The notes: generated by a model from the letters alone, not told the origin. A DNA stretch of 64,000 nt from Gnetum montanum (GCA_015680685.1 MNCI01034769.1:1251948-1315947); one strand, 5' to 3'. Shown: positions 13,340 to 25,768, numbered from the stretch's first letter. A program made the numbers and translations.

Positions 13340-14170
13340 TAGTACCTAGTGTGTCCAAGAAATGATATCACATCTTTAATAATTTCAAGCTATCTAGTAA
13401 TTCCTTGGATGATCCTTATCATTTTTTGTTCTACCTTGATCCCCTTACTAGAAATATGATGCCCCAAGACAATGCCTTCTTGAACCATCAAGTGGCTCTT
13501 CTACTAGTTAAGCCTAAGGTTGGTCTCCATACATCATTTAAGTAATTGATCTAGGTGGTCTAAGGCTTTCTCAAAAGTAGCCCCATAGGTGGAGAAGTTA
13601 TCCATGAAGACCTCCACCTTACTACCAATCTGCTATTGGAAGATACTGAGGTCCAAGTATTGAAAAGTAGTAGGATAATTACAAAGGCCAAAGGGCATCT
13701 TACAATATGAAAAATTCCCCAAGGTACAAATGTTGTTTTGGCCTAATTTTCCAATGCAATTTGGTTTTGGTTATAGTCACTATAACCATCCAAAAAGTAG
13801 TAGTAGAAATGTCCTACTATTGTGTTGAATACTTGGTTAACAAATGGCAAAGGAAAGTGATCCTTGTAAGTTGCCATGTTTAATAGCTTGAAATATATGC
13901 AGACTCTCCACTTTCCTTCTTTCTTTGGCACTATGATAAGTGAGCTAACCAACTCACTATCCACAATGGGATAAATGAACCCCTCCTTGAGTAGTGCTTA
14001 ATTTCTTCCTTCACAATCTATTTGAGCTTGGGATTCAACCTCCTCTATAGATATCTCTTTGATTTTATGGAGGAGTCTATGTAGAGCCTATGCGAGCATA
14101 TCCTATAATCGATTCCAATGAGCTTAGAATATGACCAAGTAAAAGCTATTGATCATTTTTTGACAACTTC
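13340..14170 (-). pseudogene. Element B reverse transcriptase (Athila-like)
   Basis: Minus-strand RT with the finger motifs SLIIVPKKEGKWRVCI and KDHFPLPFVNQVFNTIVG, then FLDGYSDYNQNQIALEN. The catalytic box reads VEVFMDNFSTYG where active elements have YMDD, so the second Asp is now Asn. Later come GIVLGHHISSKGI and FLGHTRYYRHFI. An upstream connector (AFTWSYSKLIGIDYR) joins it to the protease. The domain order and the wording of the finger region are those of the Athila/Tat group. The reading frame is broken after about 13743. Confidence 0.88.
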
Positions 14171-14459
14171 TAATAACTTCTTCTTTTGATCATAAGAAAG
14201 TATGGCGTTCATGATAACCATCTTGCTATTCTTTAAAAAGGCATACTCCATCCTAGTCAGTAGAGATTTTAGCCCATGGGACTCCTGCTTGAATGTTTTA
14301 GGGATCCCCAACTCTCCTCAATTGATTTGACCTTGCTCTTCAAAGAGTTGACGATGGATCCACTCCAATTGATCCATGCTTTCTACATAACAACTCATGA
14401 GGCTCTTAGTGGATTCCATGCAAAGTGTTAAGCTATCCTCTGTTTGAACTGTTAATCAC

Positions 14460-14970
14460 TTGGTGTCATCCTATTTTGTGGTTGCTGCATACAAGAACCT
14501 TTTAATTTCTATGATGTCTGCACATTACCTTCATGCTTTTAGTGTTATGCTTTTTACAATCCATAATTTCTACACATAGTGGCACCCTATGTCACTGTAC
14601 ATGATGCATGGAATGCACTTCTTCTCATTCTTTCCAAATTTATTCTTCTTGAAAATATCCAAGGATATGTCTCATATCCCCAACTGTGCATTAATGATAC
14701 TCAACCATGCTCTTCCCATAATGATAGGGGAGTCCCCTTTATAGTTATCCACATAAATCACCAGCAAGTCAGTATGATAGGATCATCGATAGTTGGTGGT
14801 CGAAATGTCCTCCACAAATCCTAAGGGTACAATGATCGACTAATCCACAAAATCTAAGTGAATTTTGCTTTCTTTGAAGGAAGGAAAGTTCTAGGCTTTA
14901 TAAATCTCTTATGATATCAATTCAACTCTAAAATCTAGGTCCAGAAGAGCCTTGCAAGATTCATTTCTTG
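14460..14970 (-). pseudogene. Element B aspartic protease
   Basis: On the minus strand a stretch reads ESCKALLDLDFRVELIS, where the retroviral-type protease active site (Asp-Ser/Thr-Gly-Ser) is expected; one Asp survives but the glycine is lost. It continues with HLDFVD, SIIVPLGFVEDI and SPIIMGRAWLSIINA, the conserved C-terminal end of this protease family. The same protein is present at 58386-58826 in the remnant F, which supports the call. Stops interrupt it. Confidence 0.75.
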
Positions 14971-15639
14971 CAATCTGCAAGTAGATGAGGAGACTACTAG
15001 GATCATATCTCTTCCTGGAAAGATATCCAACCTTAATCTAATCAATGATTGCATGGGTTTCCATTAGAGTGCTTACTTTGGGAGCATTTTGATTTGAAGG
15101 ATTCTAGAGAGACATTTTAAAGAAGGTAGGAGAAGTAGGGTTAGTAGCAAGTATCTATGAGGGCTTTATTTGATTTTTGGTTTTGAAGAATGGTAGTTTT
15201 TGAGGCTCAATGTTAGAACCACTCTATTGTGGAACTAATTGTAAGTTTACAACCCTTGTTGCATTTATTTGCTATGGTTGGGCTAGTATTTCTTCCTACA
15301 TAGATGGAGTAAGTAGAAGAGGAGTTGTAGGTGAAGCTACATGAGTGCCATGATGAGGAGGGTAATAAGGAAATGGGAACTACCCCTTTGAAGATGATTC
15401 TCTATAATATTTAGAAGGATAGTGGTGGTGCTAGAAGGAAGTATTATTAGAAGATTCATGTGGAGAGATAGGTTGCTAAATGTAGTACTTGTAAAGATCT
15501 AGCTAGTGGTATCCCCCACAACTGTGGATGTTTCCATTATTGATATTTCTCATGAGACAAAGGTGGTGCTCTACTTAAATAGTAGGATTGTTGGTGAAAC
15601 TATTGATAGTTTTCTTAGGAATAAGGCAACCCCCTAGTT

Positions 15640-16900
15640 CTTATCATTTCACCAATCTAGGATTCAATGCATACATTTCATATTCATACAAGTGTGCCAT
15701 AACTGGGCAACAGCCCTTAGGATGCTCATACTGACATATGTCAAACCCATTGTCATCTATTTTAGAATCTAAAACCTCTTCTACTACAGAAAATTTTCCC
15801 TTACCCTTATGATAGGCATGTTCAGCTTCCATTTTTTTCTTCTGTCATGTTCACTACCTCCTTGGTCTCTATTATTCTTAGAAATTCTTAGAGAAATTTC
15901 AAAGTTTTCATCTAAAGAGTCCCACATTTTGTCAACCTTGGCTAATATATTATATACAGATGTTTCTATCGGCAAGGTTTTCCTTTCCACCACTTCATTA
16001 AGTAGTGTCTCAAAGAGAGGGATCTCTATTGTATTCTTTTTCACTTTCTTTGTTTATTAGCTCACCTTCTTCCTTATATACCTTCTCAATGAGCCTTTAT
16101 ATTTGATGGGTCGTTAGCTTCAAAAGTCTCCCTTGGGCATAGACCCCAAGAGTTCTCCTCATTTTAGTTTAAATCCCATCTATGATGTCGCGTAGCTAAT
16201 CCCTTTGAAAACAACCATAGCCTAGGCATCGATGCAACAAGGAGTAGTACTTGACCATGGTTGCATCCAAGGATTCATGAGTTTCCTATTTTCATCCTTG
16301 GATTTTCCTTCTCAAGTTGGACACTCGAGAGTATGTCTAGTACTTATTATTAAAGAGTTCAAACATTATACTCCACCTTCAAATTGATATTGATTCCAAG
16401 GGCCGATACTAACTTTCTACTTCTTTAATGAGTGTCTTCAAAAATAGCTTTAATTTTTGTCATTCATTTTCCATGTTCTATAAGACATAGACATCATGAA
16501 ATGCTTGCAATTGATTATGCGGATTTGAATTATTTCCCCCTTCGAGCTTAGGGATATTATTCATATCCAACCATTTAATTTGGTTGTCTTTCATGTATCT
16601 TTTTGTTATCCTAATAGCCTTTACAATGTTCAACATGTTTTTGGTTGGCAATAAGGGCTCGTCGTAGTCATAGTGGTCATCGTGGCCCCTATCATGGTCA
16701 CGATGCCTATGAAAATCTCTAACGTTCCTTCTTTTTCTCTTATGATCATCTTCTTGTTGTTCATGCCCATGGTCACTATCATTATGGTGAGATCTACAAT
16801 CATCCCTATCCCACTATTCACCTCCATCATGGTTTTTGTTGCCTCTGTGACTATAATAAGAGTTAGAAAAGGAAGACGATGAGGATGAAGAAGGTGAACT
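15640..16900 (-). pseudogene. Element B gag (capsid region)
   Basis: The minus strand gives an Asp/His/Arg-rich low-complexity N-terminal stretch (about 16640-16860), a gag core with IIDGI and GVYAQGRLLKLTTHQI, and a C-terminal basic part (15644-16044) with TSVYNILAKVDKMWDSLDEN and EYEMYALNP. Its close homologue at 59600-61240 (F) shows the same layout, so the two can be read against each other. The core matches the retrotransposon gag family of plant gypsy elements. Several stops and frameshifts are visible. Confidence 0.78.
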
Positions 16901-16949
16901 AAAACACCACCAATTTTGGGCTCTTGCAGTTCAACAGTAGATTTCTATA

Positions 16950-17680
16950 AGTGTCAAAGCCTGGGCAAGATTTTTCCAAGTCTCGTGTTATGCTCTAGTG
17001 CATAGATAGTGTAGCACACCTCAAGTCCTATTTTTACAAAATTTGTCTAAGTCTGCTTGCTACACTCCCCAGCATGGCCAATGCAGCACACACTTCCATG
17101 GTTAGTTTGCATAAATGTCAAGCTAGATGTGGTCAAGGGTTTCTTGGGATGTACCAAATAGTTTGGTAAATTTTCTATCTTCTAGACTATCAAGCTCACT
17201 ATGCTCTCTAACGTACCTAGTTTGACACATGTCCCAGTTGCTAGTTCACCCAAGTACCAGGCTAGAGTCTGTAAAAGTGCTCAAGATGAATGAAATAGTT
17301 TGGAAAGTTTTCTATCTTTCAAGCTATTATTCTCTACTACGTTGCACAATGTAGCAAGCTTGACACAAGTTTTAGGGCCCAATTTTTCCTAAGTGTTGGA
17401 TAAGGATCTATCAATCTAGCTTGACATGGAAGATGTGTGTCATAATTTTCTGACTTTGAGGCTACCTATCCTGCTACACCCTAGAGCATGGCCAGTGTGC
17501 CATGAAGAAACATTATAAATTTCATCAAAATTTGTCAAAGCATTCATGCTACACTCTACTATGCTATGCAGCATAGCCAGTGTGATAGGTGTGGCAAGTT
17601 AAAAGTTGCAAAATTTCACTAAGTGTTCTTGCTATGCTTTGCTACACTATGCAGTGTAGCTAGCTTGACACATAAAAAAT
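16950..17680. repeat. Diffuse tandem motif in element B leader
   Basis: Variants of a phrase resembling GCTACACT..GCAGCATGGCCAGTGTG, together with a partner phrase around TTTGGTAAATTTTCTATCTT, recur about every 100-170 bases (17040, 17080, 17190, 17340, 17480, 17560, 17640). The copies are strongly diverged. The array lies upstream of gag in B. Confidence 0.45.
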
Positions 17681-19924
17681 GCCTTCGACAACCTCCAATA
17701 GCCTTTAGAACTTACCATCAACCTTCATCTCAACTCCAATGTCCCTCTGATGACCAAGATCAACAATTTTCATTTCTTTTTCACCCCCCATTAATCCCTA
17801 AAATTTTCCCTATGCTTAACCCTACTCAAAAGAGGGGGAAGACATAGTCCCGGAGCATAGTCTCCAAGTTGCATTGTTTTGAAACTACTTGTAGGTATGT
17901 GGTAGTCTCATAGACTCTTGCACATGTAGTCCAGGTAGTGTGATCACAGTTCAAAAGTCTCTAGGATTCCCATTCCTATCCTACAGAGCATAACACTTTG
18001 CTACAAAGAGCATAACATGTCAACGTGAGCTATCTACACTTGCGTCACATGGCAGCCTTGCCACATGGCATCCAATCCATGTTTCAGGAAAAACCTATCC
18101 TTATAAATACCTTGACATTTAGCACTTTAGGGGTTGGAAAATTAGAAGAGCATTGAGAATTTGAAGCACTCTAAGAATCCCTATCACTTCAGCACCTGAG
18201 CACCTGAGCTTCACACCTTGGAAAGTACCGCGATGTAGTCTTCCCTTGCACCTACAGAGCATGATGATAGCCAACCCAGTAGGTCCAATCTCCCTTCCAG
18301 CTACTAGCACAATGTCCTAGACATCCCAGAGACTATGATTATACCATTACACTACCACTATGCTTGTCTGATGCCACGTACCATTTTCACATCCTGTTCA
18401 AGCAAAAGTTACACTACCTAGTTTTGGGGTGCTACATTGCTTTACTCTCAAATTTGTATTCCATTTTATTTCTCAGCATTTTTTTCCCATTTTTAGTATA
18501 ACTCTTGCATTTCTCTGCTATTAATATGCATTCACACATTTACATCACTATTTTTGGGCTGAGACTCTACACTATGTTCTTTCTTGTTGTCCTAGATCCC
18601 ATGCATAACCCTCCATAAACTCCTTTTACAAATGGTTATTGTTACACCGCACAAGTCCCTATTTGATCAACTAGATCATTTAGCACACCTTCTTTCCATT
18701 TCTCTAACACAGCCCTCTCATGGATTTGAGGTTAGGTTGTACAATCATGGACCTCTTAGTGTTCCAACCACTGACATTTTTGGACATCACATGAACAAGG
18801 AGGAGAACCAATACCAAAGCGGTTCCTAATACTCCCCCATCTTTTGTCCCTACACCATTCATCATGTTTGTCTTTTTTTTTTTTTGCCTATTCTCATTCC
18901 TACCATGGCCACCTCCTTTCAAGATCCTCCGATCATGAAATCTATTATTTCCAAAACTAAGGTTTACTACAATTAACTATATTCACTGGTTAAGGGTCAC
19001 CTCATCAAAGAGAGGAGGAGAATTAGTGTACAACTCTTGCTTAGATCCATCTACTCCATACATGTACTTGGTTTTTATAATAAATTTCATAACAAAATAG
19101 ATTTTTATCATACCACACACAACATATGATAGCATAACACATAGAGAGATATGAAATAGAACTTCAATGCTCATATTATGCATACTAAATTCCAAGACCT
19201 TAAAGATACAAGCAAATAAGGGACTAAGGGATTCCTGGATGCAAAATGCTTAGCTTCTTTTTAATTGATTACAACTAATGCCTCTGAGTCTACAAGGGAT
19301 ATTTTTATATAGCAGAAGAGATTGCCTCTTGACTCTTCCTAATGCCATCCAACTCACATCATACTATCTTAGTGGATGGCACCTAAAAAGAAGAAATAAT
19401 GACATCTGACACACATTGCACTATCTTATTGGGTGACACCTAACACGTAGAGAGATAGTGCATCTTATCTTTATAGTATGCTTCTACATTATTTACAATA
19501 GTGGCCAACATATCGCCCACACCTTTATTAATCATCTGAAGAATTATTATGCTCCATGGAATCTAAGCCTTCTAGTTCACTTGCTAAAGTTTCTATTCTT
19601 GGAAAGAGAGGAACTTCAAGAAGATAATTTGTCACTTGATGTCCACCATGATAAGCATAGTGTCTAATTCTTAGATCTAGCATCTTTAGATTTAGAGTCC
19701 TAGAGTAACTTCATATTATTTACAATATTCTTTGATGCCACAAGGATTTCTAGTGTAGACATCTTGGTAAAAAGCTCCTTCCCATGGCCAACTCTAATTA
19801 ACTCTTTTACTACTAAGAGATATTAAGAAATAATGGGGAACATCTTGATATTTAGAGAAGTATCAATTCTTGTCATAATAGTGACCGTAATACCAATAAT
19901 CTACCTAATGATTATTCTTCTATA
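17681..19924. other. Element B leader, non-coding
   Basis: No protein similarity found. It contains a copy of the dispersed repeat (19072-19240). Open frames on both strands are short and of random composition. Confidence 0.45.
19072..19240 (+). repeat. Dispersed repeat, copy 2
   Basis: Homologous to 2414-2580 in the same orientation. It sits in the leader of B, whereas copy 1 lies outside the whole nest. Confidence 0.7.
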
Positions 19925-22900
19925 GAAGAGATTCCTGGGATAAGAATCAAGATAAAAGATTAGAGAGTGGCCAAACTTTCCCCACCATTCCTAGAATGGA
20001 TCATCAAGGGTAAAACCACCCCATGGGTTAATGTCAATTTTATAGATATGGTAAGGGCTTGGTTGGTAATAGGGCCATTTGAACATATTTTTAGGGGTTT
20101 GCATACCAAAATTAAGTTGGTAGAGTTTAATAAAAGAAACAATAGGAATCTTTGATAAAATTTCAAGATGTGGGAAAAACTGGATTTTTCTAATAAAAGA
20201 AGAGGGAGTGTATTCAGATAAAAATGCAATAAGGTTTTCAGAATTCTCTACATTTGTGGTCTTAATTTGTTCCTATTCAAGAAGAGACATGTATGATTCT
20301 GTAGTCCTGCAAGATCTAATCAATTGGGATGATCTGAAACTCCAACCTTCAACTATTCATAAATCTATTTATAGAAAAAATAAAATAGAAAAGGTTAATC
20401 AATGAGATGGTATTCTTGGGTCAATAAGTCAACTAAGCTATTCTTCTTACCATCTATATATTTAGTACTGAAATCAAAATTAGCTAGATATAAAGCCCAT
20501 CTAATTAATCTAGTATGAGCAACTTTATTAAGAGCTCTAAAACATAAATATTTATCAAAATGCTTAAGATTTATTTTCATAATGAAATTGAAATTTTGAA
20601 AAAATAATCTAAATTTTCCAATACCCTTAATAATAGCTAAGACTTCTTTGTGGTTACTATGATAATTTAATCATGTGTTAGAAAATTTTCTTGAAGCATA
20701 CCTACAAATGCTGATAATGTTGTCTTCCTGTTCTTTTGTTTATGTAAAAGGCTACATAGGTGAACATGCTAGTGCTTGGTTATATTAGCTTTTTATTCAA
20801 TAGTGTTTAAATTTCTTCATTGCACTCTTTCTTTAGGCTTGGTGGCATTCCTATATGATGTGCTTTTGCTTTTATCTTGATGTTATCTCTATATTCGATT
20901 TTGCGCTATTGTCCTTTTTTATGCCTAAAGATTGTAGGATCTCCATTGGCCATAGTCATGAGTTCATCTTTTATTTTATTAAATTCATTTTCTAATTTTT
21001 TGACATTATTTACAACCCATTGGATTTTTTTGGGTTTTCTTTATTCTCCTACTTGGAATCTCCTCTTATAAAGATTTTGTCTATTAAAACTTTCTCCTAC
21101 TGGTAACACATAAGATCTTCCTATCATGTATGGTTCTAAGTCTTCAAGGTTATCAGTTCCTATGAGAAGATCGTAAGATCTTCCTATCATGTATGGTTCT
21201 AAGTCTTTGAGGTTATTAGTTCCTATGAGAATATCGTAAGATCTTATTTCACAGTGGCATACTTTTAATTTCAAGACTTTTCACTAGGATGTCCTAATAG
21301 GAATTACAACTTTATATTCCATAGCTACCTTTTGGGTATTAAACGTTACATATGTCTTTTCCTTTTTCTCCCAAAATCAAGTGGGTATTATGTTCCATCT
21401 TGCAAGAGAGACTTAAACTCTATTATCTATGAGGACATCTATAGGATAAGGTTTATAACCCTCGAACATTATGAGAAATGTACAAATGGGAAGATTAGTA
21501 ACCCTATTATTATTATTTACTAAGTTAATAGACATGGCCTATGTTTCTTCCTGGTACTATTGTCTTTGATAACTTTCTTCTATTTTTTCAAGTTTAGAGA
21601 GCTCTTGAGTGACCCATTATATGTATTTTCTTAGTTGAGTTATTCATTGGGTTCTCATGAGAGACTCATCTAATGGAGGTAAATCTTATGAGTTGGATCT
21701 TACATTCAAACATGTCTTCTAGATTGGGTTCTGTAGTTGCTTCTAATTCACTCTTTGGTTCTTTCTATGTATTAGGATACTTAAACTAGCTTTCTTCCAT
21801 TAAGAATTGATGTTCTTCTAATTCTTGCTTTTTCTTAGTTATTTTATGTTTTAGAGACATTATTATATATATATATCATCAATAGAAGCTTGATCTAATT
21901 ATTTTTCTAGCCTAACTACTTCTTGTTTTATTATTTTATAAGTTGGATCTCATTCTGTTGGATCTATATCTATTGTGTCTAAAGGTCTTTCAAATGGTTC
22001 TGGTTCTTATTCAGTAAATCTAGATAGGATTTCTATAAGTCTAGATCTAGGAGTTTCTAAATGCCTAAAAGGTCATCTACCTTATCTTTTTTTGTTCATA
22101 TGGTAGACAAAAAAAAAATACATCATCATCAGAACCATTAACATCGGTAGTATTTACTACATCTCCCCCTCTTCATAAGAAGAAATTATTAGATTTGAGT
22201 CAGAGACATAATAATCTGAGTATTCATCAGATTCGATGTAAATATCTCTAGGAGAAAATGGGATAGATGGATCAAAGACAAGATCATAATACTGCTTAGA
22301 AAGATTATAATGCTCTATAAAATTCACTTGCCTATAATGTTTATATTTATGTGGACTTTCTTGGGCAAAGTGATTTCCCTAACAAAAAAACATTTAGCAT
22401 CTTTCTTCGATAATTAGTTTTTATAGTGTTTGAACCTTCCTCTAAAGACCTTATATGGTCTAGGTGATGAGAACTTCCTTTGCCACCATTTTCTTGGATA
22501 ATTTCTATAGTTATGCTTAAGAGGGAAACATCATGTTTTAGATGTTTTTTCAAATCTAGTTTCAAGACATATGTCATTACAAAAGGATTTTCCAAGTTTG
22601 TGGCCTATTTATTTCATAAGGGATTGAGCTCTCATATCATGACATAGATCTTTGTTTACATCATTTTTTTAATTGCCTAATTGCATTAAAACTCATACTA
22701 TCTATATTTTGATATAATAGTTTTATTTCTTCCTAGTACCTTTCGCAAAATGGTTGAGAGCTCCTTGAAAAGAAGTCCTCCCCTTCTTTATGTGTCTACA
22801 AGAATAAGTGGGTATGGCTCCATTTGCCTTTTGTGGCCTCATATTAGGCCTCCATCTATCAATCTTTCTTTTTTCATGCCTCTTTCAGATGATATTCCTA

Positions 22901-23110
22901 GTAGGCATGATCTTGTAATTTGTACTTAGAATTAAGTCTTGCAATTCCTAATTTGATGAGGTTGTTGTGTAACATTTTAGGAACAGATTGGTCAAAAGAT
23001 AACACAATGTTTCCTTTCATTTTAGCTACTCATCCTGATGTAGGCTGAAGGTGAATTCTAGAGTGTACTCATCTAGATGAGTGTAGACCACTTTGAACTA
23101 TTGGGTCACT
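19925..23110 (-). pseudogene. Endogenous caulimovirid (plant pararetrovirus) polyprotein fragment
   Basis: Minus-strand pieces run in caulimovirid order. A basic region with an eroded zinc knuckle (22352-22399; Cys, FFC, GNHFAQE, with the last Cys now Ser) is followed by an acidic tail (IYIESDEYSDYYVSDSN). A protease region follows (about 21050-21450, VLIDNRV in place of an Asp-Thr-Gly site, then LIGTNNLKDLEPYMIG). Next is the N-terminal edge of RT (20730-20870, HHIGMPPSLKKECNEEI), and then immediately an RNase H (20395-20660, RLIRWALYLANF, ending NSLVDLLTQEY). The RT core with its catalytic Asp pair is missing. Open reading continues past RNase H to about 19925 (KNMFKWPYYQPSPYHIYKID). The LTQEY-type ending and the knuckle wording separate it from gypsy and copia RNase H. 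It lies within B's leader, so it entered B or an ancestor of it. Stops and frameshifts throughout make it inert. Confidence 0.7.
21111..21236 (-). repeat. 63-bp tandem duplication, two units
   Basis: Units 21111-21173 and 21174-21236 differ at 4 of 63 positions by direct comparison. The length equals 21 codons, so the duplication keeps frame within the protease region of the caulimovirid fragment and repeats the phrase NLxDLEPYMIGRSY. Confidence 0.9.
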
Positions 23111-23310
23111 GGTGTCTTATGGCCTTCTTGTTATTATTGATTACAAACAATGGAGAGTTTTTCTTGTGAGAAGAAGCCATGTTAGTTCCTAAGAAAAATA
23201 GTGTGCATGTGTTATTATTATTTTCCTTAATGATTTTAACTTTAGGATTTGTTACAATGCCATTGAATGATTTCACTAACTTCCTTGGTAGCACACATAG
23301 CTAACTAAAG
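23111..23310 (-). other. Start of element B internal region
   Basis: Two hundred bases after the primer-binding site. A short open frame (23106-23294) is seen but no family is recognised. The left limit of the caulimovirid fragment is uncertain and may fall inside this stretch. Confidence 0.4.
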
Positions 23311-23329
23311 TCCCCAACAATGATGCCAA
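23311..23329 (-). promoter_or_regulatory. Element B primer-binding site (tRNA-Asp type, decayed)
   Basis: Immediately after the 5' LTR the minus strand reads TTGGCATCATTGTTGGGGA. Athila-type elements commonly carry TGGCGCCGTTGCCGGGGA, complementary to the 3' end of tRNA-Asp. Most differences are C to T or G to A, as expected from decay of methylated cytosines. Confidence 0.8.
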
Positions 23330-24139
23330 TGATGAGCAATGAGTATACCCTATGCCCAACCATACAAATTATAAGAATTCATGCACAATCTAGTCAAATT
23401 CCATCAAATTTAGTTCTCTAAATGCACATTATCTAGGTAGTAAACCTAAGGACATGATCATTTTCTTCTTAGTTTCACTTGTATAAGTATAAGCATATGG
23501 TTAAGTGTAACTAAGGCACATGATTTGTATAATTTTATCTATTTTAGCCTAAGTATAAAAATGGTGATTAAGTATTAATTAATCTAATAAAATAACTAAT
23601 TCCTTAAGCTATTTCCTAACAAAAGTATCCAGCCCCACCTGTCGTACTCATCATGAATGTGTTATAATGCTGCTAAGTTATCAAGTGCTAGAACTACTAA
23701 GATTACCAAGCATTAATGTTAGGTTTAAGGTGGTCATACATATGTGGATTAATTAATATTATTTAATTAACTAAGGATATGGAAGTAAATTGCATAAATA
23801 TTAGAGTACATTAAATTAAATATTAAGTAATTTCCAAATGCTGTAAGCTATTTCAAGAAGTTCATTTTTATTGTCATCACACCGAAGTGTCTAGGTATAT
23901 CAATGCTTGAGTAAAGATCCATACACTTCTTAACTCCTACTATGGGCACTAAGAAAATATTCTAACTACTATGGAAAAAAACTAAAAGAACTTCCCAAAG
24001 CTATCGAATAATTAATTTCATAAATGTGATAGATGCACACATTTATATAGGCAAACTCAGCACTAGACATCAGATCATATGTTGACAGGGATGCATCAAC
24101 ACATGCCCCTCAAGCCATCCCATCAATGATTATTCATCA
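23330..24139 (-). repeat. Element B 5' LTR
   Basis: 810 bp partner of 5526-6316, with TGATGAAT at its 5' end (24132-24139 as complement) and CTCATCA at its 3' end (23330-23336). The conserved TATA-like TATATAAA lies at 24042-24049 (minus), about 90 bases into the LTR. Confidence 0.92.
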
Positions 24140-24144
24140 CATAT

Positions 24145-24147
24145 CTT

Positions 24148-24178
<31 letters not shown>

Positions 24179-25768
24179 ATATATATATATATTATATTTT
24201 TTATTTTTTATGATTACAACTTAGTTACTAGCAGGTAATGTGCTGGCAATGACATGGTTCAGTACAGTAGAGATGGAAAAGCTATGGAGAAGTAGAGGCA
24301 TTGGAGATGAGATCTATAGGGGTGACATAGTAGTAAGAGAGTAGCATGAAGTGGTGGGGTGTGGATAGGAAACTAGTTAACTGGTAGCAATGCTAAGGGT
24401 TTTAACATTTTGGCCCTCACACTACAACATCAAAGTACAGGAATGATGATGTAGGTGAGATGGCGAGGGGACATGTAGATGTGGGATAAGAAAGGGGTGT
24501 GGATGAACACAATGGTAAGGTGGGGTTGCACTATGGTGGATCACAAATGTGACATGGTATGGTATAGAATGATGTAGGGTTTTCTACCATAGATGAGGAT
24601 TTCCTCTTGTCACATGGGAAAAAGGTGCAAGGTAGCAATGGTCCAAATAGCAACAACAAGCAACTATGGTTCATCATGCAGCAGCATCAAGTGGTAGGCA
24701 AACAAGAGGCAATAGTAATGATGCACATGAGAAGGAATGATAGCACATGATGGGAGGCTAAATGGAATGATAGTCATGACAAGGAATGACAACCACATTC
24801 AGCAAAATGACTAAGGATTTTCACAGCATAGCATAGTAAAGGATGGCATGGTAGCTGTAGCACCTAGTGATAGGCATCTATAAGGTTGCACTATTAAACT
24901 ATAGAGATGCATAGGGGTGGAAGTAGAACATGTGAAAGGATTTGGCTACTAAGTGGTGAAGATTACATCAAGTCATAAGGAGTGTGATAGTATGGAGAAT
25001 GATCAATGCATGAGGTGGTGGAATGTCACAAGTAGTAGCAAGAAATGGTAGGAACAGCACAACAGAGGTGCACAAGTAGGACTAGCAATAAGTGAGTAGC
25101 ACAAAAATCGGCAAGGGAAGGATTTTCTAAAATACATCTTGGCGGATAGTGGAGGTTGATAGCAATGAAGGTTTACTAAGGCAAATCAAGACTATGTAGA
25201 GGTGCAAGACAAGGAGAAGGCATAGGGTTTATGCAAAAAGAAGGTGCAACAATCGATAAAGTGCAAAGATGTAGCAAGAAGATGTGGGTAGTGAGCAACA
25301 AGTAGGGATGATAGTTTGATTGCAGGACCTTGCATGGTATGTTGCAAGATAGATGTGACCCACTATGAGGTCAGCATGAATGGACGATGAGAAAGGCATG
25401 GGTGATGCCACTAATGCAGAGGATAGGGTTTATTGAAATGAAAAAACTTCATGATTTGTTTATTAAAATTACTAGCAAATGTTAATTTTCAATTCACAAG
25501 TTATTAAGAACCTAATCAAATGCAGACTTACTTCTTTTTCCAAAGTAGTCAAATTTGTAATGTTGCAGGCAACATCGTAGCAACATTGATGGTGGTGGGC
25601 ATTATTGTAGCAATGGGTGCAGAATTGGTATGGATAGTGGTAGTCAATTGGAATTGATTTTTAGTCATGATTTTTTTTTATTTTGTGCCATTCACAACTA
25701 GTTAGAACTTAAAGGTTTTGTTATTATTGAGGATAAGGCCCCATTTAGGGGTGATGTTGGCATCAACA
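24145..25768 (-). repeat. Element C 3' LTR, proximal segment
   Basis: Continues the LTR interrupted by B and aligns with about 55977-57386. It ends with GATGTTGGCATCAACA (plus), giving the minus-strand start TGTTGATGCC. It is almost devoid of CpG (4 in 24181-25380 by my count), whereas its partner is CpG-rich. It opens with a TA-rich microsatellite at about 24147-24196. Confidence 0.85.
24147..24196. repeat. AT microsatellite
   Basis: Runs of (TA)n flanking TTTATATTTATA, much longer than at the equivalent place in the other LTR (about 55979-55990), so the tract expanded after the C insertion. Confidence 0.85.

Larger units (their letters stand above)
5526..24139 (-). mobile_element. Element B: complete but dead Athila-like LTR retrotransposon
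   Basis: LTRs of 791 bp (5526-6316) and 810 bp (23330-24139) lie in direct orientation, start TGATGAAT and end CTCATCA, giving the inverted ends TGATGA/TCATCA. Both sides carry the perfect 5-bp duplication CATAT (5521-5525 and 24140-24144). The homologous LTR at 55063-57386 lacks the element and shows a single CATAT, which confirms the boundaries. The interior on the minus strand has a primer-binding site, a leader with a caulimovirid fragment, gag, protease, RT, RNase H, integrase and a long env-position ORF. There is no archaeal-type RNase H between RNase H and integrase, and the RT style is Athila-like. At 18.6 kb it is longer than typical Athila elements. By eye the LTRs differ at roughly 15 percent of positions, so the insertion is old. 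Confidence 0.92.

Noticed and set aside
20395-20660. Copia-type RNase H
   Set aside because: The motif wording and the neighbouring zinc knuckle and protease order fit caulimovirids better. No copia integrase is near.
5526-24139. Interpreting the similarity of 4556-5525/24145-25768 with 55063-57386 as a segmental duplication
   Set aside because: Primer-binding site and polypurine tract lie exactly at the inner edges, the ends are TG..CA, and a pol gene of matching orientation lies between, so they are LTRs.
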